Source of the DNA: CAVSEK01 sp963726975
GTDB taxonomy: Bacteria > Actinomycetota > Actinomycetes > Mycobacteriales > SCTD01
Direction of reading: 5' to 3'
NCBI GenBank assembly: GCA_963726975.1
Contig: CAVSEK010000013.1
Location: 992,001 to 1,056,000 of the forward strand
DNA length: 64,000 bases
The position numbers were made by a program, and so were the translations under genes. This document shows, piece after piece, positions 49,791-58,323 of this stretch (the first letter of the stretch is position 1; the number at the start of each line of letters is the position of its first letter). The notes under the pieces are model-generated. The model was not told the DNA's origin and ran no database searches. It saw nothing but the letters and a program-made list of their open reading frames with translations.

Positions 49791-50543
49791 GTGCCGGAGG
49801 TCCTGCAGGCGACGCTGTGGGGACTGGTGGGAGGCGCTGCGCTGGTGCTCGGCGCGGCGGTTGCCTGGCGGGTGCGCGTCCCCCCACGTGCCGTCGCAGC
49901 CGTGATGGCCTTCGGCGCGGGGGTGCTCATCGCCGCTCTGGCGTTCGACCTCGTCGAGGAGGCCGTGGCAGGCGGCGGGCTCACCGCGACCGGGCTCGGG
50001 CTGCTGGGCGGCGCGGGCGTCTACGTGCTGGCCGACGCGGCCCTCGCCCGGCGGGGAGCCCAGCACCGCAAGCGGTCCGGCGACGAGCAGCCCTCCGAGG
50101 AGGAGCAGGGCGGCAGCGGCGCGGCCATCGCGGTCGGCGCGCTGCTCGACGGGGTCCCCGAGTCCGTCGTGCTCGGGGCGAGTCTCATCGGCGGTGGCGG
50201 TGTCAGCGTCGGCGTTCTCGTGGCCGTCTTCCTCAGCAACGTGCCGGAGGGCCTGTCCAGCGCCACGGGCATGAGGAACGCGGGGCGGCCCGCCGCGTAC
50301 GTCTTCGGCGTGTGGTCCGGCATCGCGGTCCTCAGCGCGGTCGCGGCGGGCGCCGGTTTCCTGCTGCTGGACGGCGCTGCGCCGCAGGTGCTGTCGGCGA
50401 TCACCGCCGTCGCCGCCGGCGCGATTCTCGCGATGATCTCCAACACGATGCTGCCGGAGGCCGTGCGCGAGTCAGACCACCTGACCGGGCTGGTGACGGT
50501 GCTCGGGTTCCTCACCGCGGTCGTCGTCCAGCAGCACGCCTGA
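49791..50543 (+). CDS. ZIP-family metal transporter
   Basis: 250 aa, about eight predicted helices; takes up or exports divalent metal such as Zn2+. Seen: LWGLVGGAALVLGAAVAW, VMAFGAGVLIAALAFDLVEE, VGALLDGVPESVVLGASLIG, and VAVFLSNVPEGLSSATGM, the ZIP metal-site helix (with Ser where many have His). A charged loop (HRKRSGDEQPSEEEQGG) links the halves. GTG 49791 follows AGGAGG. Substrate unproven; it stands apart from the CDF transporter at 52234. Confidence 0.88.
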   Translation: MPEVLQATLWGLVGGAALVLGAAVAWRVRVPPRAVAAVMAFGAGVLIAALAFDLVEEAVAGGGLTATGLGLLGGAGVYVLADAALARRGAQHRKRSGDEQPSEEEQGGSGAAIAVGALLDGVPESVVLGASLIGGGGVSVGVLVAVFLSNVPEGLSSATGMRNAGRPAAYVFGVWSGIAVLSAVAAGAGFLLLDGAAPQVLSAITAVAAGAILAMISNTMLPEAVRESDHLTGLVTVLGFLTAVVVQQHA

Positions 50544-50730
50544 CCGCACCGCCGGACGGACGTGCTCGGCTGGGCCGGACGGCGCAACTCGTCCGCTTCG
50601 CCCCCTTCGGGGCAGCCTGCCCTGCCACTGTCGTGCCTGCCGGTCGCGCCTCGGAGTCCGGAGGGACGGTCCGCCGTCCCGCCGGGCGACTGGAGGCCGG
50701 GGCGCGACCGGTTCGGCCCGCGGGACGCCA

Positions 50731-50759
50731 CGACCCTCCCGGCGGCTCCGGGAGGGTCG
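50731..50759 (-). terminator. Terminator hairpin of the DUF4214 gene
   Basis: CGACCCTCCCGG (50731-50742) pairs with CCGGGAGGGTCG (50748-50759) around 5 nt, 11 bp after the minus-strand stop at 50771. The rest of the 227-bp gap before it shows no gene. Confidence 0.8.
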
Positions 50760-50770
50760 GGGCGCGTGGA

Positions 50771-51991
50771 CTACTTCGGGTCGAGCAGGTCCCGGTACTC
50801 GCCGCTCAGGGTGATCGAGTAGCCGACGAGCTCGGTGCGGTAGCCGGACCGGATCGCGTCGGACCAGTAGGAGGCACCCTCGTCGTCGACGTCGCGGTCG
50901 AGCGTCTCGAGGTAGAGCGCCTCGAGCTCGTTGCCGAGGTGCTCGTCGGAGTAGACGACCTCGTACGCGACGTTGGCGCGGCCGGTGCGCTTCGCGTCGA
51001 GCAGGGCCACGTAGTAGGCCCGCCCCTCGGCGTCGGGCTCGCGCCCGAGCAGCAGGACGTAGAGCGCGTCGACGAAGTCGCCGTTGTCCGGGCCGACGGC
51101 CTCCTCGAACTCCTGGCTCGACAGCAGGTCCACGAGCAGCGCCTGCGGCGTGAGGCCCTTGGCGAACAGGTCCTGGTAGTACGCCCGCCCCTCGGCGTCG
51201 ACCGGACGGCCGAGGACGAGGGCGTACGCCGCGTCGATCTCCTGGCCGAACTTCTCCTGCGACAGCGAGAAGGCGTACGACGCGTCGGCGTAGCCGCCGT
51301 CCTGCACGACCTGCTGCCAGTACGCCTGGCCGGAGGCGTCCGCCGGACGGCCGAGCAGGTCGTAGTAGAGGCGCTGCGTGGTGCGGATGGCCGCGCCGTT
51401 CGACGACACGATCTCGGCGCCGCCGTAGACGAGGTCGTCCGTGCCGCGCTCGGCGTACGTGTCGTCCCCGGTGTAGGTGGCCGCGAGGTCGTGCAGCTCC
51501 TTGGGGAAGGTCGCCGAGGGCGTCACCTGGTAGGTCGCCTCGGCGACACCCGGCTCACCACCGACCGGCATGAGCTCCAGCGTGGCGAGCGCGCTGTCCT
51601 CGATCGCCCCGGACCGGGTCGTCGAGTAGACGGTGATGCTGCCGGTCGGCGTCGTCGGCGTGGGGTTGCCGTCGAACAGGGAGGGGTCGAGGACCGAGAA
51701 GGTGACCGACAGGTCGGTGTGCTCGACGACCTGGCCCGGGGTGGCGGTCCCGAAGGCGAGCGCCGGCCGGGTACCGGTGGCCGCCGCCCGGACCCCGGCC
51801 CGCGGGGCCTGTCCGTGGGCGGCCGCGAGGGCCTGCTGCGCGGCGACGCCCGCGCGCAGCTGAGCGAGGCTCGGGTGCGACGCGGGCGTGGCCGCGGCGA
51901 GCGCGGGCGTCACCCCGATCGCGGTCGTGAGGGCGGTGGCGAGCGCCAGACCGGCGAGGCCGGTCTGGCCGGGACGACGGAGCATGAGCAT
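50771..51991 (-). CDS. Secreted DUF4214-repeat protein
   Basis: 406 aa. Signal peptide at about residues 1-32 (LAGLALATALTTAIGVTPAL, then AA). Residues 75-180 look like an Ig-type beta domain (VTFSVLDPSLFDGNPTP, ATYTGDDTYAER). Four DUF4214 repeats follow, with the recurring core LYYDLLGRPADASGQAYWQQ, YALVLGRPVDAEGRAYYQDL, LYVLLLGREPDAEGRAYYVA and YLETLDRDVDDEGASYWSDA. DUF4214 occurs in surface and S-layer-like proteins, so a cell-surface role is likely. Starts at ATG 51991 or 51985. Confidence 0.9.
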   Translation of the reverse strand: MLMLRRPGQTGLAGLALATALTTAIGVTPALAAATPASHPSLAQLRAGVAAQQALAAAHGQAPRAGVRAAATGTRPALAFGTATPGQVVEHTDLSVTFSVLDPSLFDGNPTPTTPTGSITVYSTTRSGAIEDSALATLELMPVGGEPGVAEATYQVTPSATFPKELHDLAATYTGDDTYAERGTDDLVYGGAEIVSSNGAAIRTTQRLYYDLLGRPADASGQAYWQQVVQDGGYADASYAFSLSQEKFGQEIDAAYALVLGRPVDAEGRAYYQDLFAKGLTPQALLVDLLSSQEFEEAVGPDNGDFVDALYVLLLGREPDAEGRAYYVALLDAKRTGRANVAYEVVYSDEHLGNELEALYLETLDRDVDDEGASYWSDAIRSGYRTELVGYSITLSGEYRDLLDPK

Positions 51992-52090
51992 CCAGACGGT
52001 CGAGGAACAGGGACCGCGACCGTACGTGACGCCGAGCACACGGTGGGCGAGACCGGACACGGCGTGTCCCGTCGTCAGACCGGTTCCCGG

Positions 52091-52162
52091 TGGGCGCGGA
52101 GGGGATCGAACCCCCGACCACCCGCTCGTAAGGCGGGCGCTCTACCGCTGAGCTACACGCCC
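52091..52162 (-). tRNA. tRNA-Val (anticodon TAC)
   Basis: A 72-nt cloverleaf on the minus strand: acceptor stem GGGCGTG/CGCGCCC (one G-U), D-arm AGCTCAGCGGTAGAGCG-like, anticodon stem CCCGC/GCGGG with loop CTTACGA, and T-arm GTTCGATC. The CCA end is not encoded. The anticodon UAC reads GUA/GUG valine codons. Confidence 0.95.
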
Positions 52163-52233
52163 GGGTGCCCGGCACGGTAGTGCGCGGCCCGCCGCCGTGG
52201 GTCGGACCCGCACACCGCGGGCATGTGGCCCCC

Positions 52234-53313
52234 GTGACGACGTCGCACGAGCACCACGACCAGGGCCACGGGCACGAGGACCACGGGCACGAGGACCACG
52301 GGCACGAGGACCACGGGCACGAGGACCACGAGCACCCGACCGGCGCGCTGGCCCGCGTCCGCGAGCTGTTCGCCCCGCACAGCCACGACGCCGGCGACAG
52401 CGTCGACGTCGAGCTCGAGACGAGCCGCAAGGGCCTGCGGGCGCTGTGGCTGAGCTTCGCGGGTCTGCTCGTCACCACGCTGCTGCAGGCGGTCGTGGTC
52501 GTGCTGTCCGGTTCGGTCGCGCTGCTGGGCGACACGCTGCACAACGCCGCGGACGCCCTGACCGCCGTGCCGCTCGCCATCGCGTTCACCCTCGGGCGCC
52601 GCGCGGCGACCCGCCGCTTCCCGTACGGCTACGGCCGGGCCGAGGACCTCGCCGGCCTGGTGGTGGTCGCGCTCATCGCCCTGTCCTCCGCCGCGGCGGG
52701 CTACGAGGCCGTCCGCCGCCTCCTGGACCCCAGCGACGTGCGACGGCTCGGCCTGGTCGCCGCAGCCGGCGTGATCGGCTTCATCGGCAACGAGGCGGTG
52801 GCGCAGTACCGCATCCGGGTGGGGCGCGAGATCGGGTCGGCAGCGCTGGTCGCCGACGGCCTGCACGCCCGCACCGACGGGCTCACCAGCCTGGCGGTCG
52901 TGCTGGGCGCGATCGGCGTCGGTCTCGGCTTCCGACTCGCCGACCCGATCGTCGGCCTGGTCATCACCGTCGCCATCCTGGCCGTCCTGCGCTCAGCGGC
53001 GCGCGAGGTCTTCGCCCGGCTGATGGACGCGATCGACCCGCAGGTGCTCGAGCAGGTGGAGGGCGTCCTCGCCGGCACCCCCGGCGTGCTCGCGGTCGGC
53101 GAGGTCAAGGCGCGCTGGATCGGGCACGCGCTGCGCGCCGAGTGCGAGGTGCTCGTCGACGAGGGCCTGTCGGTCGGGCAGGCGCACGACGTGGCCCACG
53201 ACGCCGAGGCGCGGCTGCTGCGGGAGGTGCGCCGGCTGACCACGTCGATCGTCCACGCCGGGCCGGCGGAGCGGCCGGTCGCCGGTCAGAGCCGGGAGAG
53301 CACCGCGCGGTAG
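52234..53313 (+). CDS. Cation diffusion facilitator (CDF) metal exporter with His-repeat N-terminus
   Basis: Exports divalent cations such as Zn2+, Co2+ or Cd2+ in exchange for protons. 359 aa with six predicted helices: the first metal-site helix with LLGDTLHNAADALTAVPLAI (H..D), and LVADGLHARTDGLTSLAVVL (the D...H/D second set), plus a C-terminal cytoplasmic metallochaperone-like domain (GVLAVGEVKARWIGHALRAE). The N-terminus is His/Asp/Glu-rich with four GHEDH repeats at 52271-52330. GTG 52234. The 3' end overlaps the peroxiredoxin gene on the other strand by 28 bp. In this B12-rich region cobalt is a tempting substrate, but this is inference. Confidence 0.93.
   Translation: MTTSHEHHDQGHGHEDHGHEDHGHEDHGHEDHEHPTGALARVRELFAPHSHDAGDSVDVELETSRKGLRALWLSFAGLLVTTLLQAVVVVLSGSVALLGDTLHNAADALTAVPLAIAFTLGRRAATRRFPYGYGRAEDLAGLVVVALIALSSAAAGYEAVRRLLDPSDVRRLGLVAAAGVIGFIGNEAVAQYRIRVGREIGSAALVADGLHARTDGLTSLAVVLGAIGVGLGFRLADPIVGLVITVAILAVLRSAAREVFARLMDAIDPQVLEQVEGVLAGTPGVLAVGEVKARWIGHALRAECEVLVDEGLSVGQAHDVAHDAEARLLREVRRLTTSIVHAGPAERPVAGQSRESTAR
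52271..52330 (+). repeat. Four perfect 15-bp tandem repeats in the CDF gene
   Basis: The unit GGCACGAGGACCACG is repeated exactly four times and encodes Gly-His-Glu-Asp-His. Slippage would change the number of metal-binding repeats without shifting the frame. Confidence 0.97.
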
Positions 53314-53741
53314 TCGTCGTTGCTGCGGGCGTCGCCGATCCCGTTGACGACCGTGGAGGCGACCCGGCCCTGCTTGTCGATGATGAAGGTCCCCCGCAGG
53401 GCGATGCCGAAGTCCTCCTGGAAGACCCCGTAGGCGCGGGCCACGTCGCCGTGCGGCCAGAAGTCGGCGAGCAGCGGGAACGCGTAGCCCTGCTCGTCCG
53501 CCCACTTCTTGTGCACGGCGGTGCTGTCGCACGACACCGCGAGCGTGACGACGTCGTCGCCGCTGAAGTCCTCGAGCTCGTCGCGGATGGCGCACAGCTC
53601 GCCCTGGCAGGTGCCCGTGAAGGCGAGCGGGTAGAACACGAGGACGACGTTCTTCTGCCCCCGGAAGGACGACAGCCGCACGGGCCGGCGGTCCTGGTCG
53701 GGGAGCTCGAAGTCCGGTGCCTCGTCGCCGACGTCGACCAT
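53286..53741 (-). CDS. ahpE: AhpE-type one-Cys peroxiredoxin
   Basis: Reduces hydrogen peroxide, organic hydroperoxides and peroxynitrite. 151 aa thioredoxin-fold protein with the peroxidatic Cys in FYPLAFTGTCQGELCAIRDE, plus VTLAVSCDSTAVHKKWADEQ, FPLLADFWPHGDVARAYGVF and RGTFIIDKQGRVASTVVN. The conserved T-x-x-C and a later Arg are present. ATG 53741. The gene lies, as in mycobacteria, near a DUF3052 gene and aceE, and overlaps the CDF 3' end by 28 bp. Confidence 0.93.
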   Translation of the reverse strand: MVDVGDEAPDFELPDQDRRPVRLSSFRGQKNVVLVFYPLAFTGTCQGELCAIRDELEDFSGDDVVTLAVSCDSTAVHKKWADEQGYAFPLLADFWPHGDVARAYGVFQEDFGIALRGTFIIDKQGRVASTVVNGIGDARSNDDYRAVLSRL

Positions 53742-53789
53742 GGTGGGCTCCTCGCGGGTCAGGGTCCGAGGGACGGGAAGGATCGGGCG

Positions 53790-54686
53790 ATGCTAGCCGC
53801 CGGACGGGCAGGGCTGTCCGACACCGACCCCGCCGACACCGGCGCGGCCGTCGTCGCGTGCTGGGACGCCTTCCTGGCCGTGGCCGGCGACCCGCGCACC
53901 GACCTGCGCCGCCCGTCGCGGCTGCCCGGCTGGTCGGGAGCCGACACCTGCGTGCACCTGGGCCAGTGGCCCGACTCGACGCCGCTGGCCGGCCTGCTCG
54001 CCAGCGCCCGGGCCGACGGCGCCGGCGAGCCGGGCTCGCCGGACGCCGCCAACGCCCGGCTGGTCGCCGCGCACCGCGACGAGGGACCCGACGCCGTGCT
54101 CGCGGCGCTGCGCCGGGCCCGGGACACCCTGGCGGACTGGTTCGCCGGCCCCGGCCCGGCCGAGCTCGGCCGGGCCGTCGCCAGCTCGGCCGTCGGGCCG
54201 CTGCCGGTGCTGTCCCTGGTGCACGCCGGGACGTACGAGCTGGCGGTGCACGCGCTGGACCTGGCGCCGTGCGGGGCGCCTCCGCCCGACCCGCTGCTGC
54301 TCGACCGCGGGCTCGCGGCCCTCCTCGACGTCACGGGCGCCCTGTCGGCCCGCGCCGGCATCCGCACGACCGTGCACGCGCAGGCGCCGGGCGGCGGGTG
54401 GGCGTTCACCACCGGGGACGGCCCGGGCTGGAGCGTGGCGCGCACCGGGGACCGCTCCCCGGCCGGGCCCGGTGCTCGGGCGAGCGCCGCCGACCTGCTC
54501 GACGCCTCCGCCGGCCGGAGCAACCTGGCGACGCTGCTGCTGACCCGCCGCCTGGTCGTGCAGGACCTGCCGGGGTTCCTGCGGCTCGCCCCGCTGCTGC
54601 ACGAGGTGCCCGGCCTGCCCGGCGGCGCTGCACTGCGCGGCGCGGTCGCGGGGCTCGGACGCGTCACGCGCCTGCTGCGGCTCTGA
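53790..54686 (+). CDS. Maleylpyruvate-isomerase/DinB-like N-terminal domain protein
   Basis: 298 aa of the mycothiol-dependent maleylpyruvate isomerase (MDMPI)/DinB-like type. Seen: DTGAAVVACWDAFLAVAGDP, RRPSRLPGWSGADTCVHLGQ (conserved W and H of the metal-site helix), VLSLVHAGTYELAVHALDLA and a C-terminal domain (ASAADLLDASAGRSNLATLL). Actinobacterial members use mycothiol or carry out unknown thiol transfers. Start ATG 53790 with only a weak ribosome-binding site. Divergent from ahpE with a 48-bp gap. Confidence 0.85.
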   Translation: MLAAGRAGLSDTDPADTGAAVVACWDAFLAVAGDPRTDLRRPSRLPGWSGADTCVHLGQWPDSTPLAGLLASARADGAGEPGSPDAANARLVAAHRDEGPDAVLAALRRARDTLADWFAGPGPAELGRAVASSAVGPLPVLSLVHAGTYELAVHALDLAPCGAPPPDPLLLDRGLAALLDVTGALSARAGIRTTVHAQAPGGGWAFTTGDGPGWSVARTGDRSPAGPGARASAADLLDASAGRSNLATLLLTRRLVVQDLPGFLRLAPLLHEVPGLPGGAALRGAVAGLGRVTRLLRL

Positions 54687-54700
54687 CCGCAGCCGGGCGA

Positions 54701-56116
54701 TCAGGCCGAGACCTCCCCCAGCACCTGCTCGCCGCGCTCGACGAGCGCGTCCGCGGTGGCCCTCAGCCGCTGCACGACCTCCGGGCTCGAGGTCGTCGAG
54801 AGCTGCTCGCGCACCGCGCGCAGCTCCTCCAGCACCTCGGAGAAGTCCTCGTCCTGCCTGCCCACCGCCCGGCCTCCTGCCCGACTCGCCCACCTGGTCC
54901 GTGCGTACGCCCCCGCCAGCACGAGCACCAGCGGCACGAGTCCGAGGAGCAGCAGCCGGGCGCCGGTGGCGACGGCCGCGACCACCAGCACCACCGCGAG
55001 CACGCCCGACCAGGCCAGCAGCCGGGTACGGGTGCGCGCGCGGACGGCCTCGGCGCGCGCCGCCGCGGTCGCCGCCTCCTGCTGCGCGGCGTCGCGGGCC
55101 GCGTCGAGATCGGCGCGAGCGCGCTGCAGCGCTCCGCGGCCAGCGTCGCGCACCTCCGCCGCCAGGTCGTCGAGCTCGGCCGCCGCGCTCGCCAGGCGGT
55201 CGAGCAGCCACTGCGCCGCCTCCGGCGCCGCACCGAGCGCGACGTGCGCGACCTCGTCGGCCGCCGTCGTCTCCCCCAGACCGCCCAGCGCCGTGACCAC
55301 CGGCACCGGCGCGTGCCCGATGGCGAAGACGACGTCGTCGGCGTCGAGCACGGCCAGACCCAGCGGCCGGCCGGTGCGGCGCACGAGCAGCACCACGTCG
55401 CTGCTCACGGCCGCCTCCCGCACGGCCTGGCCCAGCAGGACCGGCGCCTCCCTGCCGTGCAGCGGGACGGTCGAGACGCGCACCTGCACGGCGAAGGGCG
55501 AGGCGGCCAGCCGGGCGCGCACGTCGTCGACCGCCGGGTCGTCGTCGCCGCCGACGACGGCGACGTCCAGCGGCGCCAGCCGCGGCTGCAGGCCGCGCTG
55601 GTGCGAGGGGAGGTCGCGCTCGTGGACGAGGGCGCGGGCCGCGAGCCGCTCCTCGAGCAGGCCGCGGGCGGTCGGGGCGGGGTCGAGGTCGGAGACGGCG
55701 AGCACGAGCGTGCCGCGGGCGGCGTCGTAGCGCAGCACGCCGCCGGCGCGCAGCAGCCGGCCGGGCACGACGAGGTCGTCGACCTCGGCGTCGGCGTCGC
55801 GCGCGAGGACCTCGGCGAGCCCGGGCAGCACGAGGGCGGGCAGCAGGCAGAGGAGCTCGAGCGGCTCCTCTGCGTCGGTGCTGGCGGTGAGCGTGAACTC
55901 GAGCCCGGCGGCCGCGACGTCGCGCCGCTCGGCGACCCTCCCGCCGACCCACACCCGGTGCGGGAAGGCGGCGGCGAGCGCGCCCTCGACGAGCCGCCGC
56001 AGCTCGGGCACGCTGTGCGTGCCACGACCGGTGGCGGTGGCCCGGACCGCGCGGACGGCGGTGCCGACGCCGCCGCCGGTCACCGCTCCCGCCGCCGCTG
56101 CCTGGTCGCTGTCCAC
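54701..56116 (-). CDS. Membrane-anchored XseA-like (exodeoxyribonuclease VII large-subunit-like) protein
   Basis: 471 aa. Residues 30-300 follow the layout of XseA: N-terminal OB-like region (THSVPELRRLVEGALAAAFP, VWVGGRVAERRDVAAAG), a VVVPGRLLRAGGVLRYDAAR strand, then LAPLDVAVVGGDDDPAVDDV, RVSTVPLHGREAPVLLGQAV, SSDVVLLVRRTGRPLGLAVL and FAIGHAPVPVVTALGG. It differs from true XseA: no RGGGS motif (it has RRTGRP), and it adds a coiled coil (310-350), two hydrophobic helices (LLAWSGVLAVVLVVAAVATG and LLLLGLVPLVLVLAGAY), and a cytoplasmic tail. Nuclease activity therefore is doubtful. Confidence 0.68.
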   Translation of the reverse strand: MDSDQAAAAGAVTGGGVGTAVRAVRATATGRGTHSVPELRRLVEGALAAAFPHRVWVGGRVAERRDVAAAGLEFTLTASTDAEEPLELLCLLPALVLPGLAEVLARDADAEVDDLVVPGRLLRAGGVLRYDAARGTLVLAVSDLDPAPTARGLLEERLAARALVHERDLPSHQRGLQPRLAPLDVAVVGGDDDPAVDDVRARLAASPFAVQVRVSTVPLHGREAPVLLGQAVREAAVSSDVVLLVRRTGRPLGLAVLDADDVVFAIGHAPVPVVTALGGLGETTAADEVAHVALGAAPEAAQWLLDRLASAAAELDDLAAEVRDAGRGALQRARADLDAARDAAQQEAATAAARAEAVRARTRTRLLAWSGVLAVVLVVAAVATGARLLLLGLVPLVLVLAGAYARTRWASRAGGRAVGRQDEDFSEVLEELRAVREQLSTTSSPEVVQRLRATADALVERGEQVLGEVSA

Positions 56117-56125
56117 GGCCCGAGC

Positions 56126-57263
56126 CTAGGTCGCCGGACGCACGACGAGCGCGACCTGAGCCCCCGCCGCGCGTGTCAGGACCACGGTCGTCGGACGGCT
56201 GCCGGTCAGCCGCAGCTGCCGGCGCAGCACCTCGGGCTCCACGGCCGTGCCCCGCTTCTTCACCACCAGGGGCCCCGCGTCGCGGGCCCGCAGGGCCGCC
56301 CGCAGCCGCTTGAGGCCGAAGGGCAGCACCTCGAGCACCTCGTACCAGGTCCCCCACGCGGTCGGCACCCGCTCGTCCGCGGTGACGTAGGCGATCGTCG
56401 CGTCGAGCAGGCCCCCGCCGACCTCCTCGGCCACCTCCGCGACGAGGCCGGCCCGCACGACGGCGCCGTCCGGCTCGAGGAGCCAGGCCCCGGGCGGCCG
56501 TACGGCGGGCGGCGGCGTCCCGCGCCCCTCCAGCGTGCCGCCCGGCAGCAGCGTGGCGCTGCGGCGCACGCCGCGCCGCGCGCGACCTCCCCACAGCACG
56601 GCCTCCTTGACCTCGCCGCGCAGCGAGACGACCTCCGCCTCGAGGTCGTCGGGCACGACGGCCCAGTCGATGCCGGGAGCGACCTTGACCGCGAGGGACC
56701 GCGGCCGCCACGCGAGCACCCGGTCCAGCGGTGGGGTGTACGCCCGCACGTCGAAGACCCGTCGACCGCCCGCCCGGCGCGCGGGGTCGACGAACACGTC
56801 GCCGGACGGGTCCAGCAGCGTCGCGTCGGCCAGCGCCAGCGACACGCGCCGCCCGAGGACCCGCGCGTTCTCGGCCGCCAGCAGCAGGCGCGCCTCGTCG
56901 AGGTCGACGCCCGACCGAGCCGTCGGGCAGCGCGAGCAGGTCGCCGCCGACCGAGCAGCACAGGTCGAGCACCGGGCCGGGGAAGCGGCGCGCCCGGTGC
57001 GCGGCGACCTCGGACGAGGTGGCCTGCTCGAGCGCCTCGCCGGTCCACCAGAGCTCGTCGCCGCGCGGGTGCTTGGCCCGGGCCCGGGCCCGCAGCAGCG
57101 GCCTGCTCCAGGGCCAGCGGCCCGAGCCCGGGTCCCGCGGACGCCCGCACGCGCCTCGGCGGCGGCGAGCCGGGCGGGCGGTGAGAGGTCGAGGCGGCCG
57201 GCCTGCGGCGACCGCAGCGCGGCCGCGGTCGGACAGCAGCAGGCGCGCCTGCTGCGGGGTCAG
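56126..57263 (-). CDS. SAM-dependent methyltransferase with THUMP-like C-terminal domain, frame-disrupted
   Basis: Predicted class I methyltransferase, perhaps acting on RNA. N-terminal segment ALTPQQARLLLSD, a SAM-site region GPVLDLCCSVGGDLLALP, then in later frames ADATLLDPSGDVFVDPARRA, PPLDRVLAWRPRSLAVKVAP, EVKEAVLWGGRARRGVRRSA and a C-terminal THUMP-like part (EVLEVLPFGLKRLRAALRAR, PLVVKKRGTAVEPEVLRRQL). The last 240 codons are intact; at least four indels disrupt the first 140 (near 56930, 57110, 57170 and 57240). The start may be CTG 57263 overlapping the DUF3052 stop. The family label is known; substrate is not. Confidence 0.8.
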
Positions 57264-57704
57264 CGCCGGGGCCGGCTGCGCGCTGCCTTCGGCGCGACGA
57301 GGCGGGTGCCCGACCACTCGGGGGCCGCGCTGGTGCTGCGGGTGCTCGACAGCCCGGCGGTCGGCGCGGCCTCGTCGATGTCGCTGGGCTCGACGTGCCC
57401 GTCGCGGCCGGCCTTGGGCGTGAGCAGCCAGACCACGCCGTTGTCGCCGAGGGTGGTGAGCGAGTCGACGAGGGCGTCGACGAGGTCGCCGTCGCCCTCG
57501 CGCCACCAGAGCAGCACGACGTCGACGACGTCGTCGGTGTCGTCGGTCGTGATGAGCTCGGTGCCGGCGCGTGACGCGACGTCGTCGAGCAGCGACCGGT
57601 CGATGTCCCGCCGTCTCGCCCAGCACCTGCACGACCGTGCCGGGCTCGATGCCGAGCTTCTCGGCCAGGCCGCGCTGTGCCGCGTGGTCCGCGGACGCCG
57701 TCAC
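57260..57704 (-). CDS. DUF3052-family protein, one frameshift
   Basis: Conserved actinobacterial protein of unknown function, about 148 aa. It begins VTASADHAAQRGLAEKLGIE and PGTVVQVLGET, shifts frame near 57615 (extra G), and resumes with DVVLLWWREGDGDLVDALVD, SLTTLGDNGVVWLLTPKAGR and HVEPSDIDEAAPTAGL. The span of 445 nt is one over whole codons. A DUF3052 gene between ahpE and aceE is also the arrangement known in mycobacteria. The gap before yjbQ (57705-57797) should carry its promoter; no clear boxes are seen. Confidence 0.87.
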
Positions 57705-57797
57705 GAACGACCCCTCTCGTCTGCGCCCGGGCGGGCGCGTCCGGGGTAGTCCACCGGACCGGCACCCTGCGCGCAAGTGCCGACGCGCGGCGGCGGG

Positions 57798-58219
57798 TCA
57801 TCCCGGCGAGGAACGACAGCCGCACCTTGCGGTCCGGGTTGTCCACGTTGAGGTCGACGAGGGCGACGGACTGCCACGTGCCGAGCGCGAGGCGGCCGTC
57901 GAGCACCGGCAGCGTGGCGTACGGCGGCACGAGCGCCGGCAGCACGTGCGAGCGGCCGTGCCCGGGGCTGCCGTGCCGGTGCCGCCACCGGTCGTCGGCG
58001 GGCAGCAGGTCCCGCAGCGCGGCCAGCAGGTCGTCGTCGGAGCCCGCCCCGAGCTCCAGGACGGCGACGCCCGCCGTGGCGTGCGGGACGAAGACGTGGA
58101 GCAGCCCGTCGCCGCGGCCGCTGGACGAAGCGCCCGCAGTCGCCCGTCAGGTCGTGCACGAGCTCACGGCCGCCGGTCGCGGACCTCGACGTCACCACGA
58201 GCCGTCCTACCGCATGCAC
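57798..58219 (-). CDS. YjbQ/UPF0047-family protein, frame-disrupted
   Basis: Small conserved protein with a secondary thiamine-phosphate-synthase-like activity reported for some members. The N-terminus reads MHAVGRLVVTSRSATGGREL and VHDLTGDCGRFV. After a frame change near 58130 come LLHVFVPHATAGVAVLELGA, HVLPALVPPYATLPVLDGRL and LGTWQSVALVDLNVDNPDRK ending VRLSFLAG. The stop codon TGA at 57798-57800 is reached only if one extra A (before it) is removed. Start GTG 58219. Divergent from aceE. Confidence 0.83.
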
Positions 58220-58323
58220 CGCCTCCCGACGCGCGTCGCAGGTTCCCCTTACCGCGCCGGTAGCGCGTTGACTGGGGCCAGGCGGGCGAGCCCCGCGGAC
58301 CGCACAGACCGACCGGGAGCAGC

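Noticed and set aside
52266..52336. CRISPR-like repeat array in the CDF gene
   Set aside because: Units are 15 bp, directly adjacent, in frame and coding for GHEDH; there are no spacers.
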